DNA from: JBBQKI01 sp038326725
GTDB taxonomy: Bacteria; Bacteroidota; Bacteroidia; Flavobacteriales; Flavobacteriaceae
Direction: 5' to 3'
Assembly: GCA_038326725.1 (NCBI GenBank)
Contig: JBBQKI010000001.1
Coordinates: 62,001-126,000, forward strand
Length of the DNA: 64,000 nt
The notes beneath the pieces were generated by a model. It searched no databases and had not been told where the DNA came from. It saw nothing but the letters and a program-made list of their open reading frames with translations. The position numbers were made by a program, and so were the translations under genes. The first letter of the stretch is position 1, and every line of letters starts with the position of its first letter. Below are positions 15,496 to 24,961 of this stretch, piece after piece.

Positions 15496-18030
15496 TTACT
15501 TTGTTACATTGATGTTCAAATAATCGTTAAGGTTTTTATGTATTTGGATGATTTTATAGTTTGGGCTTGAAATTTCAAAAAATGGTTTTACGATTTTGTA
15601 GTCTTTATTTTCCTTTAAAACTTCACCAAACCCTCTTGCGCCCAGCTTGGTGTTAAGCCCGTGAACTATAACAAAATTGGTTTCGGGGGAATAATAATCC
15701 ACCGAGGTTTCCATGTTGGTATAATTATAACTTTCTATGGCCTTGTTCAATTTTTCCCTGAGTTTTTCGGCTTCTTCGGTTTCGTTACTGTTGAATTGAT
15801 AAACGATTTTCCAATTATTACCTTCCGCCTCTGGGGCAAAATCCTTCATTGCCAAAGCCGGCAAAACGTTCGTATAAATCAATTGGGCTTGTTTTCCTTC
15901 TTCGGAATTGGGGTAGTTCAATGAAATAAAATTCAATGCCTTTTTATATGCCTCAAAACCTTGTTGGCGAGCCAGGGCCGTGGCTTTAAGCATTTCCAAC
16001 TTTGGAACTATATCATTGCCATTGTACATCACAATGTATTGATCCGTAGTTTCGATTACCTGTTGATATTTTGATGCTTCAAATTCGCTATATAGTTTTT
16101 TATACTTAAACTCCGGGCTGGATTCGTCCGTGGCCAATTGTGAATTGGGGTTGCGCAATATTTCCGCATAACGGGTATCGGCATAATTGGTCAAGATATC
16201 GTTTCTGTAGAATTCTGCTTGGGTTGGTCTTTCAAGGATTTCATAGATTTTTACCAAATTATATTTTGAAGGTACTACCAAACGCTCCTCTGGGCTATAG
16301 GTTAGCAGTTTTTCCAAACGGTTGGCCGCAAGTTCGTATTCCTTGAACTTCTCTTGATAAATAAGCCCTAATTGATAATAGGCAAAATTCCGGTCCGTGG
16401 CCAAACTGTCCAAAACCACTTGGTCTTTGGGTATTTGAGCTAAATAGGTCCCAGGTTTGTAAATTTCGTTTTCGGCAATCGGGATTATTTCCGCATCAAC
16501 ATCCTCGATATTCTTCAGGCTGCTTTGTTTGGCAGAGAGCCTCCAATTGTCTTCGAGGGTGCGATCTCCCCAAACTTTCTTGAATTCCTGCCTGCCGTAA
16601 GCTACAGTTGAAGGGTTATAAAAATAAAACGAACCGCCTTGGGCGCCTACTTCTTTGCCTTTCTTTTTATAAAATTCATTATTGGCAATACTACCTTCGT
16701 TTTTGACCATTGCAAGGGAATCTTTAACCGCTTGCGCTTTCAGGTTTTGGGTATAATCCGTGAAAAAAGCCAATTGCTCAGCTTCGCTCATTCCGGCAAT
16801 TCTCAAAATACTGTCGTTGGTCGTGGCAATGTCTTCATACTTGATTACATCGTCAAGGTTTTCACGCTTCTTTTTTACCCTTCTCCATTGGCGGGAATTT
16901 TCCTCTAAGAAAGTAAGCGTGCTATCATAATAGGCCCCGGCTTGTTTATATTCGGCATTTTCAAACTTTATTTCTCCCAACGTTTGATAATTTACCGATT
17001 GTAAAACCCGGTCTTGCTGAAATGCTTTAATGGATTTGTTATAATAGGCAATAGAAGTTTCGGTGCTATCACTGTTCAAATAATAATCTCCAAATTGGTT
17101 ATAGATTTTATCCAAAAAAGGGCGGTTCTCCCGGTTTTTTTCCATTTCTTGGAGCAGTTCCAAGAAAGCAATGCGGTCGCCTTTATCATAATCAAAGTTC
17201 TTTCCCTTTTCCAAATAGGCATTTATCATATAGCTTCGTGGCGATTTCCGATTGAGTTCTATAACTTGGTCAAAAGCAATATTGGCACTGTCCTTTTGAC
17301 CTAATCGGTTGAATAACTGGCCTTTTATGAAAAGGTATCGCCCTTCCAATTCTTTATCCTTAACTTTTTCAGAAGCAATTTTCATATAAGGCAACGCTTG
17401 TTCCAAGGAATCCAAATTGATGTAAGCCTGTGCCATCATGGCTGTGGCATCTGCAAGTTCCTCATCGTCCAATTCCGATTTTTCCATCATTTCCTTAAGA
17501 GTTTCCAAGGCTACTTCCTCATTCTTCAAGCGAATATTGGTTTTCGCTTTCCAAACTTTGGCGTGATTTATATTATTACTGGTTGGATAACGGTTCAAAA
17601 TATAATTGAAAGCATCTAACGCCGGGATGAAACGGCTGTCGTAATAACGCGCTTTCCCAAGTAAAATAAAGGCTTCGTCAATTTGCGGGTTGTATTCTTT
17701 CCCGTCAATGTACATCGAATGTTTTTGGATTGCTTTGGTGGCTTTTTCTTCGGCACGATTAAAATCGGGATTTTTTTGTGCGCCCGGCTCCATCAAATCT
17801 TCGGCAAGTTCTATGCGCTCCACAGGTAGGATTTCCCAAAAATTGTCGCGGTAACTGGCCGCCAATTGTTCCCTTCCGCTATCAAAGGCCACTCCGCCGT
17901 TATACAAGGCGTTGTATTCCGTGGAAACGGCATGCAAGTTTCGGTTCAAAAAAGTGTTTTTCTTTCGGGAACAGGCCGCCAAAATAATGACCGCCATTAT
18001 AAAAAGGGTGATTTTCAGGATACCTTTCAT
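15496..18030 (-). CDS. sprE: SprE/PorW-type T9SS and gliding-motility TPR lipoprotein
   Basis: The 844-residue protein has a hydrophobic leader ending in LAAC (Cys about 20) followed by SRKKNTFLNRN, so it is a predicted lipoprotein. Most of the rest is TPR-type helical repeats (YDSRFIPALDAFNYILNRYPTS and many others) with a C-terminal region near 700-840 that contains NFVIVHG. Length, lipobox and repeat content fit SprE of gliding flavobacteria (PorW in Porphyromonas), which is needed for type IX secretion. I infer it serves the same role here, for example for the peptidase at the left end. An old promoter-like box before it is weak. Confidence 0.85.
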   Translation of the reverse strand: MKGILKITLFIMAVIILAACSRKKNTFLNRNLHAVSTEYNALYNGGVAFDSGREQLAASYRDNFWEILPVERIELAEDLMEPGAQKNPDFNRAEEKATKAIQKHSMYIDGKEYNPQIDEAFILLGKARYYDSRFIPALDAFNYILNRYPTSNNINHAKVWKAKTNIRLKNEEVALETLKEMMEKSELDDEELADATAMMAQAYINLDSLEQALPYMKIASEKVKDKELEGRYLFIKGQLFNRLGQKDSANIAFDQVIELNRKSPRSYMINAYLEKGKNFDYDKGDRIAFLELLQEMEKNRENRPFLDKIYNQFGDYYLNSDSTETSIAYYNKSIKAFQQDRVLQSVNYQTLGEIKFENAEYKQAGAYYDSTLTFLEENSRQWRRVKKKRENLDDVIKYEDIATTNDSILRIAGMSEAEQLAFFTDYTQNLKAQAVKDSLAMVKNEGSIANNEFYKKKGKEVGAQGGSFYFYNPSTVAYGRQEFKKVWGDRTLEDNWRLSAKQSSLKNIEDVDAEIIPIAENEIYKPGTYLAQIPKDQVVLDSLATDRNFAYYQLGLIYQEKFKEYELAANRLEKLLTYSPEERLVVPSKYNLVKIYEILERPTQAEFYRNDILTNYADTRYAEILRNPNSQLATDESSPEFKYKKLYSEFEASKYQQVIETTDQYIVMYNGNDIVPKLEMLKATALARQQGFEAYKKALNFISLNYPNSEEGKQAQLIYTNVLPALAMKDFAPEAEGNNWKIVYQFNSNETEEAEKLREKLNKAIESYNYTNMETSVDYYSPETNFVIVHGLNTKLGARGFGEVLKENKDYKIVKPFFEISSPNYKIIQIHKNLNDYLNINVTK

Positions 18031-18195
18031 TTGTTGAAAATAATTCTTTGCAAATTCTTTTAATTTGTATGCTATTGTAACTTAAAAGCTTTGCTTTTAG
18101 TATATAAAACCAATATTGAGGGGGTAAAAATACATTTCTTTTTAATACTTCTTTCCCTTAACACTTAAAAAATTCCCATTATCCGAAGGTGTTTC

Positions 18196-18225
18196 TTTGT
18201 GAACCTAATTTCCTTTGTATTTTTG
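18196..18225 (+). promoter_or_regulatory. Bacteroidota-type promoter for the ferredoxin reductase gene
   Basis: TTTG (18196-18199) and TATTTTTG (18218-18225, exact TAnnTTTG) are separated by 18 nt. The predicted start near 18232 is about 10 nt before the ATG at 18242, which excludes the upstream TTG at 18215 as the start codon. Confidence 0.75.
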
Positions 18226-18241
18226 CACAAAACCAAAACCC

Positions 18242-19291
18242 ATGAGCGAGTTTTATCCGCTTCTTGTTTCTGAAGTAAAAAAGGAAACCCCGAATTCGGT
18301 CTCAATTACTTTTGAAATCCCTGAACATTTAAAAGAAAAATTTGCCTTTAAGGCCGGGCAATATGTTACGCTGAAATATAATTTTAATGGAAAGGACATA
18401 CGTCGTGCCTATTCCATTTGCTCTTCGCCCGGAAGCGGGGTGTTAAAAGTAGCCGTAAAAAGTGTAGCCAACGGGGCGTTTTCCATTTATGCAAACACAA
18501 CCCTGAAAGCCGGCGACACCATTCCGTTAATGCCTCCTTCGGGGAAATTCCTCTTAAAACCAATTCCGGAAAGCCAGAACAATTATGTAGCTTTTGCAGC
18601 CGGAAGTGGAATTACGCCGGTTCTTTCACTCATAAAAACTGCTTTGGAAAGTGGTTCCGTGGAAAAATTCGTACTAGTTTTTGGGAACCGATCGCAAGCT
18701 GAAACCATGTTTCATGCTGAATTGACACAACTTCAAAAAGATTTTCCAGACAGGTTTTTTGTGCAATTTATTTACAGCCGTAAAGAAGAAGAAAATTCAA
18801 TGTTTGGGAGGATTGACAAGTCCACGGTAAATTTTATTTTGAAAAATAAATTCAAGGACACCGAATTTACCGCCTATTATTTATGCGGTCCAGAAGAAAT
18901 GATTGATGAAGTTGCGGCTACCTTGAAGCATAACGGCATCAACGAAAAACTGGTACATCATGAGCTTTTCTCCACTGCCGAAAAAGGCTTGTTGGTGCAA
19001 AAACACGACGGCAATACCACACTGACGGTTACCGTGGACGATGAAACGCAAACTTTTGAAATGCCCCAAAACAAGTCCATTTTGGATGCGACTTTGGATT
19101 TTGGGCTGGACCCGCCCTATTCCTGCCAAGGTGGTATTTGCAGTACCTGCATTGCGCGTTTAAAGGAAGGAAAAGTGGAAATGCGTAAAAACCAAATTTT
19201 GACAGATTCCGAAATCGCGGACGGTTTTATCCTAACCTGCCAAGCCCATCCAACTACCGCAAAGGTGGTAGTAGATTTTGATGATCTTTGA
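18242..19291 (+). CDS. Ferredoxin-NADP reductase-like flavoprotein with C-terminal 2Fe-2S domain (PaaE/Hmp-reductase type)
   Basis: The 349-residue protein has three parts: an FAD-binding barrel with RRAYSICSSP (about 55-65), an NAD(P)-binding domain with AAGSGITPVLS and CGPEEMI, and a plant-type 2Fe-2S ferredoxin domain whose cysteines appear in CQGGICSTC and a later FILTCQ. This order is that of PaaE and related oxygenase reductases: electrons pass from NADPH through FAD to the iron-sulfur cluster. ATG at 18242 is chosen because the promoter lies between it and the TTG at 18215. No paa oxygenase genes are nearby, so its electron acceptor is unknown. It converges on the glycosyltransferase gene with an 18-nt gap. 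Confidence 0.9.
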   Translation: MSEFYPLLVSEVKKETPNSVSITFEIPEHLKEKFAFKAGQYVTLKYNFNGKDIRRAYSICSSPGSGVLKVAVKSVANGAFSIYANTTLKAGDTIPLMPPSGKFLLKPIPESQNNYVAFAAGSGITPVLSLIKTALESGSVEKFVLVFGNRSQAETMFHAELTQLQKDFPDRFFVQFIYSRKEEENSMFGRIDKSTVNFILKNKFKDTEFTAYYLCGPEEMIDEVAATLKHNGINEKLVHHELFSTAEKGLLVQKHDGNTTLTVTVDDETQTFEMPQNKSILDATLDFGLDPPYSCQGGICSTCIARLKEGKVEMRKNQILTDSEIADGFILTCQAHPTTAKVVVDFDDL

Positions 19292-19309
19292 AAGAGTTTT
19301 GTCAGAAAA

Positions 19310-20347
19310 TCAATTCCCCATCAATTCTTTTATTTTTTCAACCACTTTATCGGGAGAAATGGTTCTCATCGCAGTTTCATAACCTTTCGGGAATTTATTT
19401 CCATACACTGATGTGGGAATCAACGGGTATTTTTCCCGGTCGGCACAAAGTTGGTTTTCCAAAGGTTGGTTGAATGGAGCAAAACCCGCAAAGGGATGCG
19501 TTAAGCCCCAAAGCGTAATTACCGGAACTCCGTAAATGGCAGCCAAATGCCCATTGCCGCTGTCCATGGAAAGCATCACGTCCAAGTTTGAAATCAGGGC
19601 AAGTTCTTCTTTAAACTGGAATTTTCCGGCCACTGAAACTACTTGCGGAAATTGTTTTTCCAATACTTTCAGCATTTTTATTTCTTTTTCGCCCCCGCCA
19701 AAAAGGAATATTTTGTGCTTATTTTGGGCATCCAATTTTTCGATTACTTTTTTTATCAAATCCAGCGGATAGGTTTTGCTTTCAAAAGCGGCAAAAGGAG
19801 CAATACCAATGAATTTTTTGGGCTCCACGCCAAGCAGCGCATTTAATTGCGGACTTAATTTCTTTTTTTCCGGAAATATGTGTGTTTCAAGGTTTAATGG
19901 GAAACCCAGCTTTTCAAAAACATCTGCATAACGCTGATGGGTGGTTTTTAACTGTGAAATATTTTTCCCGGCAGCGGTTACCAAGGCTTTTTTATCGGTC
20001 CGGCCCTTATTAATAGTTACAGTTTTTATTCCCTTAAACTTGAAATAAGTTGTCATTAATTTAGAGCGAATAACGTTGTGAAGGTCCGCGACGGCATCAA
20101 CACCCAAATTTTTGGCCTCTCCCGCAAGGGTGAAAATTCCCGAACCGTTATGTTTTCCATTTACCTCCGCTTCCAAAAAATTCAAATTGGAAATACCGTC
20201 AAAAAGTGGTTTAAAAAACGGACGGGAAACCACCGTAATCTTTACCTGCGGATAGGTTTGGCAAAAAACGTGCAGCACCGGAACGGCCATCGCCACATCG
20301 CCCATTGCAGAGAGTCGAATTACCAATATGTGGTTGGGTTTTTCCAT
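19310..20347 (-). CDS. Glycosyltransferase family 9 (heptosyltransferase-like)
   Basis: The 345-residue protein starts HILVIRLSAMGDVAMAVPVLH, the GT9 signature, and has the C-terminal donor-site segment SMDSGNGHLAAIYGVPVITLWG. Family members such as WaaC/WaaF add heptose to the lipopolysaccharide core from the cytoplasmic face. The actual sugar is unknown. It is the downstream partner of the DUF4254-type gene (22-nt gap holding a dispersed repeat), a pairing I recall as common in Bacteroidota, suggesting a shared lipopolysaccharide role. Confidence 0.88.
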   Translation of the reverse strand: MEKPNHILVIRLSAMGDVAMAVPVLHVFCQTYPQVKITVVSRPFFKPLFDGISNLNFLEAEVNGKHNGSGIFTLAGEAKNLGVDAVADLHNVIRSKLMTTYFKFKGIKTVTINKGRTDKKALVTAAGKNISQLKTTHQRYADVFEKLGFPLNLETHIFPEKKKLSPQLNALLGVEPKKFIGIAPFAAFESKTYPLDLIKKVIEKLDAQNKHKIFLFGGGEKEIKMLKVLEKQFPQVVSVAGKFQFKEELALISNLDVMLSMDSGNGHLAAIYGVPVITLWGLTHPFAGFAPFNQPLENQLCADREKYPLIPTSVYGNKFPKGYETAMRTISPDKVVEKIKELMGN

Positions 20348-20353
20348 TTTTGA

Positions 20354-20378
20354 AGTTCCCCCTTTGGGGTTAGGGGGC
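20354..20378. repeat. Dispersed palindromic repeat overlapping the end of the DUF4254-type gene
   Basis: A C5 run (20358-20362) and a G5 run (20373-20377) frame a T- and G-rich spacer. I recognise this CCCCC..GGGG..GGGGG type as a common short intergenic repeat in flavobacterial genomes. Read on the minus strand it supplies the last codons (Ala-Pro) and the stop of the upstream gene. Confidence 0.55.
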
Positions 20379-20984
20379 TTTTGTCCCCCTCAAAACCGGA
20401 TTCAACTCATCGTCATTGTACATTTTCATTTGTTTGTAAACCTTCATGTACTTTCTGCCCTCGGCAATGTCCTCCAACAATTGATCGATGGCAGTGCTTA
20501 AATCTACCCGCTGGTCCAATAAAATATTCAGCTTTTTTTTACAGTTTTCCCGGTGCTCACTTGAAGCATTTTCCCGATGTGCTTCTTCATTCATATGATA
20601 AATTTTCAACGCCAAAATGGAAAGCCTGTCCACGCCCCAAGCCGGACTTTCGGTATTGATAGTTGGATTATTTTGAGGTTTTGAGTCCTTGAATTTTTCC
20701 AAAAAATAACTGTCAATATATTCCACCATGTCCGTACGGTCTTGGTTGGAAGAGTCTATTTTTCTTTTGAGAATCAATGCTACTACAGGGTCAATTTGCG
20801 GATCGCGAATGATATCTTCATAATGCCATTGCACGGTGTCTATCCAACATTTTCGGAAAAGCAAATGCTCGAGCAACTGGTTTTTTTCATCGTAAGGATT
20901 TGAAAAAAATTGCTCCACGCTGTCATTTTCGTGATATTTGTTTATTGCTTCCGAAAATATTTTGTTGGCTTTTTCTGAGAACAT
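20370..20984 (-). CDS. DUF4254-type protein
   Basis: The 204-residue soluble helical protein has recognisable DUF4254 blocks: FRKCWIDTVQWHYEDIIRDP and SPAWGVDRLSILALKIYHM. No catalytic motif or membrane segment is seen and the function is unknown. It lies just before a GT9 gene, which suggests a role in lipopolysaccharide assembly. Its last residues, RGTKAP, are encoded by sequence that belongs to a dispersed repeat, so the native C-terminus may have been remodelled by repeat insertion. Confidence 0.85.
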   Translation of the reverse strand: MFSEKANKIFSEAINKYHENDSVEQFFSNPYDEKNQLLEHLLFRKCWIDTVQWHYEDIIRDPQIDPVVALILKRKIDSSNQDRTDMVEYIDSYFLEKFKDSKPQNNPTINTESPAWGVDRLSILALKIYHMNEEAHRENASSEHRENCKKKLNILLDQRVDLSTAIDQLLEDIAEGRKYMKVYKQMKMYNDDELNPVLRGTKAP

Positions 20985-21117
20985 TTTTTATTATTTTATT
21001 GTCATTTATATTTAAACATTGAATGTTTGCCCTGAATTCATCTCTAAAAACAATTTCCGGAAAACAAAGGTATCAAAATGTTCGGCAAATTTAAGAAGCG
21101 GGAAACAAGTACAGCTT

Positions 21118-22041
21118 TTATAAAATAACCATCAAAAACGGAAACACGACTACCAACCAAAGCAAACTTTCCTTAAACCAAAATTCGGTAACGTTTTCAA
21201 TATAATTGGCAATGATAATTGCGGACGGTGCAAAAATAAAAAGTAGTTCGGCACCTGTTTTTTGGGGGCTTGCCAAAGATATGGACAAGCTTGCGGCCAC
21301 TACGAAGAACATCAAAATGTAATTCGTTTTTTCTTTGATCGCGATAGTGGGGATTTGCGTAATCCTGTAAATGCTGGTCCAAATCAAAAATGTAGCAATT
21401 ACGGCAACTGGCATTAGGATTTTTAAACTGTTATAGCTTGAAAAATCAAAACTTATAGGCGCTTTCCATTCATAAAACCATCCAAAAGAATTGAAAAACA
21501 ATAAATGAAAAGCGGTTTTTAGAATTAAAATCCCAAAAAAACCGGTTACAGGAATTAGCATTAATTTATAATTTGCCCTTTGTTGCTGAATAATCGAAAT
21601 GTAAAGGGGAACAAAAAACAGCACACACCAAAACTGGAAAAGCGCCGCAACGGTGATCCATGCCGAGGCGTCGAATATCTTTTTTTCAACTTTGATTTCG
21701 GACCGTAGGCTCATTATTCTTCGGAAAGCGAGCAGGATGAAAAAATTCGCGAGCAGTATTTCATGATTTAAAAAAACCATCGGTAACATTGCCAAAAAAC
21801 AACTAAAATAAAGGATGGCATAAGTGTTTGTTTTGGTCAATGCATTTTTTCGGATAATAAAATCCAGTAAAAGCATGGTCATAATACATAGCAAAAGATA
21901 AAACCCGTATTCTAAAAAGAGGATCGGGTTAATCAAATTATAGGTGCCAAAAAATATGGCTATGAAGTAGAACAAAAAAATAAAAATCCCAAGTATTAAA
22001 TAATTGACGGGATTTGATTTGCCGAAAAAGCTTGTAAGCAT
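21118..22041 (-). CDS. Polytopic membrane protein (DUF6427-type)
   Basis: The 307-residue protein has eight or nine hydrophobic segments and almost no soluble domain. It resembles the DUF6427 family of Bacteroidota. Features include the N-terminal FGKSNPVNYLILGIF and the EILLANFFILLAFRRIMSLRS block in the first third. The function is unknown; the neighbourhood (purD, DUF6341-type gene) is a conserved flavobacterial arrangement as far as I recall. It is divergent from the small gene at 22083 and has its own start. Confidence 0.75.
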   Translation of the reverse strand: MLTSFFGKSNPVNYLILGIFIFLFYFIAIFFGTYNLINPILFLEYGFYLLLCIMTMLLLDFIIRKNALTKTNTYAILYFSCFLAMLPMVFLNHEILLANFFILLAFRRIMSLRSEIKVEKKIFDASAWITVAALFQFWCVLFFVPLYISIIQQQRANYKLMLIPVTGFFGILILKTAFHLLFFNSFGWFYEWKAPISFDFSSYNSLKILMPVAVIATFLIWTSIYRITQIPTIAIKEKTNYILMFFVVAASLSISLASPQKTGAELLFIFAPSAIIIANYIENVTEFWFKESLLWLVVVFPFLMVIL

Positions 22042-22062
22042 GAAGGTTTATTTATACTTTTG
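22032..22062 (+). promoter_or_regulatory. Bacteroidota-type promoter for the DUF6341-type gene
   Basis: TTG (22032-22034) and TACTTTTG (22055-22062, exact TAnnTTTG) are 20 nt apart. The predicted start near 22069 gives a leader of about 14 nt before the ATG at 22083. Confidence 0.7.
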
Positions 22063-22082
22063 TTTTACTAAAAAATAAAGAT

Positions 22083-22319
22083 ATGACTTGGAAAGGAGTT
22101 TTTGAAGGAATACAATCCTTTTTTGAAAATGTGGCATTTTACCCCTACAATTTTTTAAGAAATTTGGAATTGGAAAGTTGGACGCTCGCCAACTTTATGT
22201 CTTGGATTTTTATGTTGATCGGTTTCGTGGCCTTTGTTTACTGGATGTTGCAGTTAAAAAAATTCAACGACAATAATGAGGAGGATATGTCCTCGACTTC
22301 CCATTCCTATTTAGGATAA
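22083..22319 (+). CDS. Small membrane protein (DUF6341-type)
   Basis: The 78-residue protein has one clear membrane helix (about 39-58, FMSWIFMLIGFVAFVYWML) after an amphipathic N-terminal part (IQSFFENVAFYPYNFLRN) and a polar acidic tail. It resembles the DUF6341 family, small proteins beside purD in Flavobacteriaceae. The function is unknown. A matching promoter precedes it and the stop overlaps the convergent purD end by 9 nt. Confidence 0.8.
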   Translation: MTWKGVFEGIQSFFENVAFYPYNFLRNLELESWTLANFMSWIFMLIGFVAFVYWMLQLKKFNDNNEEDMSSTSHSYLG

Positions 22320-23585
22320 ATCAAACCCGATATCCTTTCTAAAATACATCCTTTCAAAAGAAATTTTTTCTAAATTTTGATAGGATTTTTTTAATGCCTG
22401 TTTATAATCGTTATCTAGGGAAGTTACAGCCAAAACCCTACCGCCATGGGTCAGAATTTTATCCACTTTCAGCGTTGTCCCGGCATGAAAAACAAAGGAA
22501 TCTTTAACATTTTCAAGCCCTAAAATTTCTTTTCCCTTTTCATAATTTTCCGGGTAACCGCCCGAAACCATCATGACCGTTGCCGCTGCGCGAGGGTCAA
22601 TCTTTAATTCGAATTCATTCAGTTTTTGATGAAATGTAGCTTCAAACATTTCAACCAAATCGCTTTGCAACCTTGGCAATACCACTTCAGTTTCGGGGTC
22701 GCCCATACGCACGTTATACTCGATTACATAAGGTTCATCACCCACTTTTATTAGTCCAATAAAAATGAAGCCTTTATAATCTATTTGCTCTTCTTTTAAA
22801 CCGTTCACCGTGGGTTTTACAATCCGCTCTTCAATTTTTTTCATCAAAATTTCATCCGCAAACGGAACAGGGGAAACGGCGCCCATCCCGCCGGTGTTCA
22901 ACCCCGTATCACCTTCGCCAATGCGTTTGTAATCTTTGGCGGTGGGGAGGATTTTATAATTTTCACCATCGGTCAGCACAAAAACGCTGAGCTCAATACC
23001 GTCCAAAAATTCTTCAATGACCACCTTTGTCCCTGCTTCACCAAATTTGTTATGTGATAACATATTTTCAAGTTCGGTTTTAGCTTCATCAATATCATTC
23101 AAAATCAAAACACCTTTCCCTGCGGCCAAACCATCAGCTTTTAAAACATAGGGTGGTTTCAATTTTTCCAGAAACATCTTTCCCGCCTCCAAAGATTTTT
23201 TGGTAAAACAAGCATAGGCCGCGGTTGGGATGTTGTGCTGCAGCATAAATTCCTTCGCGCGTTCCTTACTTCCTTCCAACAATGCTCCGCGTTTTGATGG
23301 GCCGATGAGCATTACCTTTTTTAAAGTTTCCTCTTCTTTAAAATAATCCGCAATGCCTTCCACTAATGGATCTTCGGGGCCAACAATCACCATTTGAATA
23401 TTGTTTTGCAAAACGCAATTTTTAATTGCGAGGAAATCGTTTACGGAAATTGGAACGTTGGTAGCTATTGCCGCTGTTCCCGCATTTCCGGGGGCAACGA
23501 ATAGTTTGTCACAATGCTTGCTTTGAAGGATTTTAAAAGCAAAAGCGTGTTCGCGGCCGCCGGAGCCCAAGATTAAAATATTCAT
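22311..23585 (-). CDS. purD: Phosphoribosylamine-glycine ligase (GARS)
   Basis: The 424-residue protein starts MNILILGSGGREHAFAFKI and has the ATP-grasp core (VLKADGLAAGKGVLI, IEEFLDGIELSVFVLTDG, NVRMGDPETEVVLPRL) of PurD. It joins phosphoribosylamine and glycine with ATP hydrolysis to make GAR, step 2 of purine synthesis in the cytoplasm. Length is normal. Upstream on the minus strand a TATTTTTG box (23611-23618) matches a -7 element, although a good -33 box is not evident. Confidence 0.97.
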   Translation of the reverse strand: MNILILGSGGREHAFAFKILQSKHCDKLFVAPGNAGTAAIATNVPISVNDFLAIKNCVLQNNIQMVIVGPEDPLVEGIADYFKEEETLKKVMLIGPSKRGALLEGSKERAKEFMLQHNIPTAAYACFTKKSLEAGKMFLEKLKPPYVLKADGLAAGKGVLILNDIDEAKTELENMLSHNKFGEAGTKVVIEEFLDGIELSVFVLTDGENYKILPTAKDYKRIGEGDTGLNTGGMGAVSPVPFADEILMKKIEERIVKPTVNGLKEEQIDYKGFIFIGLIKVGDEPYVIEYNVRMGDPETEVVLPRLQSDLVEMFEATFHQKLNEFELKIDPRAAATVMMVSGGYPENYEKGKEILGLENVKDSFVFHAGTTLKVDKILTHGGRVLAVTSLDNDYKQALKKSYQNLEKISFERMYFRKDIGFDLS

Positions 23586-23653
23586 GATTGAAGGGAATTT
23601 GTTTAAAGTTCAAAAATAATTGTTTGTAAATTAACCCTCTAATTTTTCTTGCA

Positions 23654-24961
23654 TTGAATTTATTCGAACTCACCTTGCGATTGAATGGTTTTCCAATTAA
23701 GGAAGCAAAAAAACAATTGCGGGAAATTCAGCAAATCCCCGAAAACGAATATAAAAAGTATGTTTTGGAACAGCGGTGGAAGATGGTGATGTTCCATTTA
23801 AAAGATAATAAAGCCTATCAAGATTTTGTAAAAAACAAACCACTTCCCAATTGGATGGATGTGCCCATAATGCATAAAAGCGATTTGCAAAAACCTTTAA
23901 AAGAAAGGCTTTCCAAAAATTTTAAGCTTAATAACTGTTACGTTAACAAAACCTCTGGTTCTAGCGGGCATCCTTTTATTTTTGCGAAAGATAAGTTTAG
24001 TCACGCGCTCACTTGGGCAGAAAATATCGATAGGTTCGGGTGGCATGGAATTGATTTTAATCATTCCTTGCAAGCACGTTTTTATGGGATTCCGATGAAT
24101 TTTTTTGGAAATACGAAAGAAAGGTTGAAAGATGCTTTAAGCCATAGGAAGCGGTTTCCCATTTTTGACCTTTCGGAGAAAAAGATGGAAATTTTTCTAA
24201 ATAAATTCCGAAGAAAAAATTTTGATTACATCAATGGCTACACTAGTTCCATTGTGCTTTTTGCTAAATTTCTTGAGAAAAAAAACATTATTTTGAAAAC
24301 CATTTGTCCTTCCCTAAAAAACTGTATTGTTACTTCCGAAATGCTTTTTGAAAGAGATAAAAAACTTTTGGAAAGCGCGTTGGGCATTCCCGTAATCAAT
24401 GAATATGGGGCCAGCGAACTGGACCTTATCGCTTTTACAAATACTGCTGAAGAATTTGTGGTAAACAGCGAAACACTTTTCGTGGAAATTCTGGATGAAA
24501 ACAATCAACTGGTTCCCAATGGCACTTCCGGGCGAATCATAATTACTTCACTTTACAATAAAGCGCATCCTTTTATCCGTTATGACATTGGAGATACTGG
24601 AATGCTTGATGAAAAAAGCACTTTTAAAAAACCTATTCTAAAACAATTGGTGGGCCGTACCAACGATGTGGCAAAACTTCCCAGTGGAAAAGTCGTGCCG
24701 GGGCTTACTTTTTATTACGTCACCAAAAGCGTAATCGAGGATGACGGCAATGTAAAGGAATTCGTGATCGAGCAAACGGCTTTGGACGCTTTTAAAATAA
24801 ATTATGTTTCTGGAAAAGAGTTGACGGCCGTCGAAAAAAATAAAATAAAAAAAGGGCTGCATTCCTATTTGGAAGAAAACCTCAGCCTTGAATTTGAAAA
24901 GTTTACTGTTTTGGATCGAAGCAATCGCGGGAAGCTAAAGCAGTTTACCTCAGTCCTTTAA
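23654..24961 (+). CDS. Phenylacetate-CoA ligase-like adenylating enzyme (CapK-like)
   Basis: The 435-residue protein carries the adenylate-forming P-loop TSGSSGHPF (about 100-108), the NEYGASELD core and a C-terminal domain with GRTNDVAKLPSGK and a late lysine (GKLKQF). CapK-like members of this group occur in capsule and lipopolysaccharide loci, where they may activate an acid for transfer to sugar. The substrate is unknown. TTG at 23654 is the chosen start because FELTLRLNGFPI is the conserved beginning and the first in-frame ATG would delete it. It overlaps the convergent glycosyltransferase end by 12 nt and sits at the edge of the exopolysaccharide locus. Confidence 0.82.
   Translation: MNLFELTLRLNGFPIKEAKKQLREIQQIPENEYKKYVLEQRWKMVMFHLKDNKAYQDFVKNKPLPNWMDVPIMHKSDLQKPLKERLSKNFKLNNCYVNKTSGSSGHPFIFAKDKFSHALTWAENIDRFGWHGIDFNHSLQARFYGIPMNFFGNTKERLKDALSHRKRFPIFDLSEKKMEIFLNKFRRKNFDYINGYTSSIVLFAKFLEKKNIILKTICPSLKNCIVTSEMLFERDKKLLESALGIPVINEYGASELDLIAFTNTAEEFVVNSETLFVEILDENNQLVPNGTSGRIIITSLYNKAHPFIRYDIGDTGMLDEKSTFKKPILKQLVGRTNDVAKLPSGKVVPGLTFYYVTKSVIEDDGNVKEFVIEQTALDAFKINYVSGKELTAVEKNKIKKGLHSYLEENLSLEFEKFTVLDRSNRGKLKQFTSVL

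Noticed and set aside
18083..18099. Small hairpin upstream of sprE as a riboswitch or terminator
   Set aside because: A 7-bp AT-rich stem with a 3-nt loop and no U-run is within chance for this base composition.
18215..18241. Upstream TTG start for the ferredoxin reductase
   Set aside because: It lies within or before the predicted promoter, and the extra residues are not family-like.
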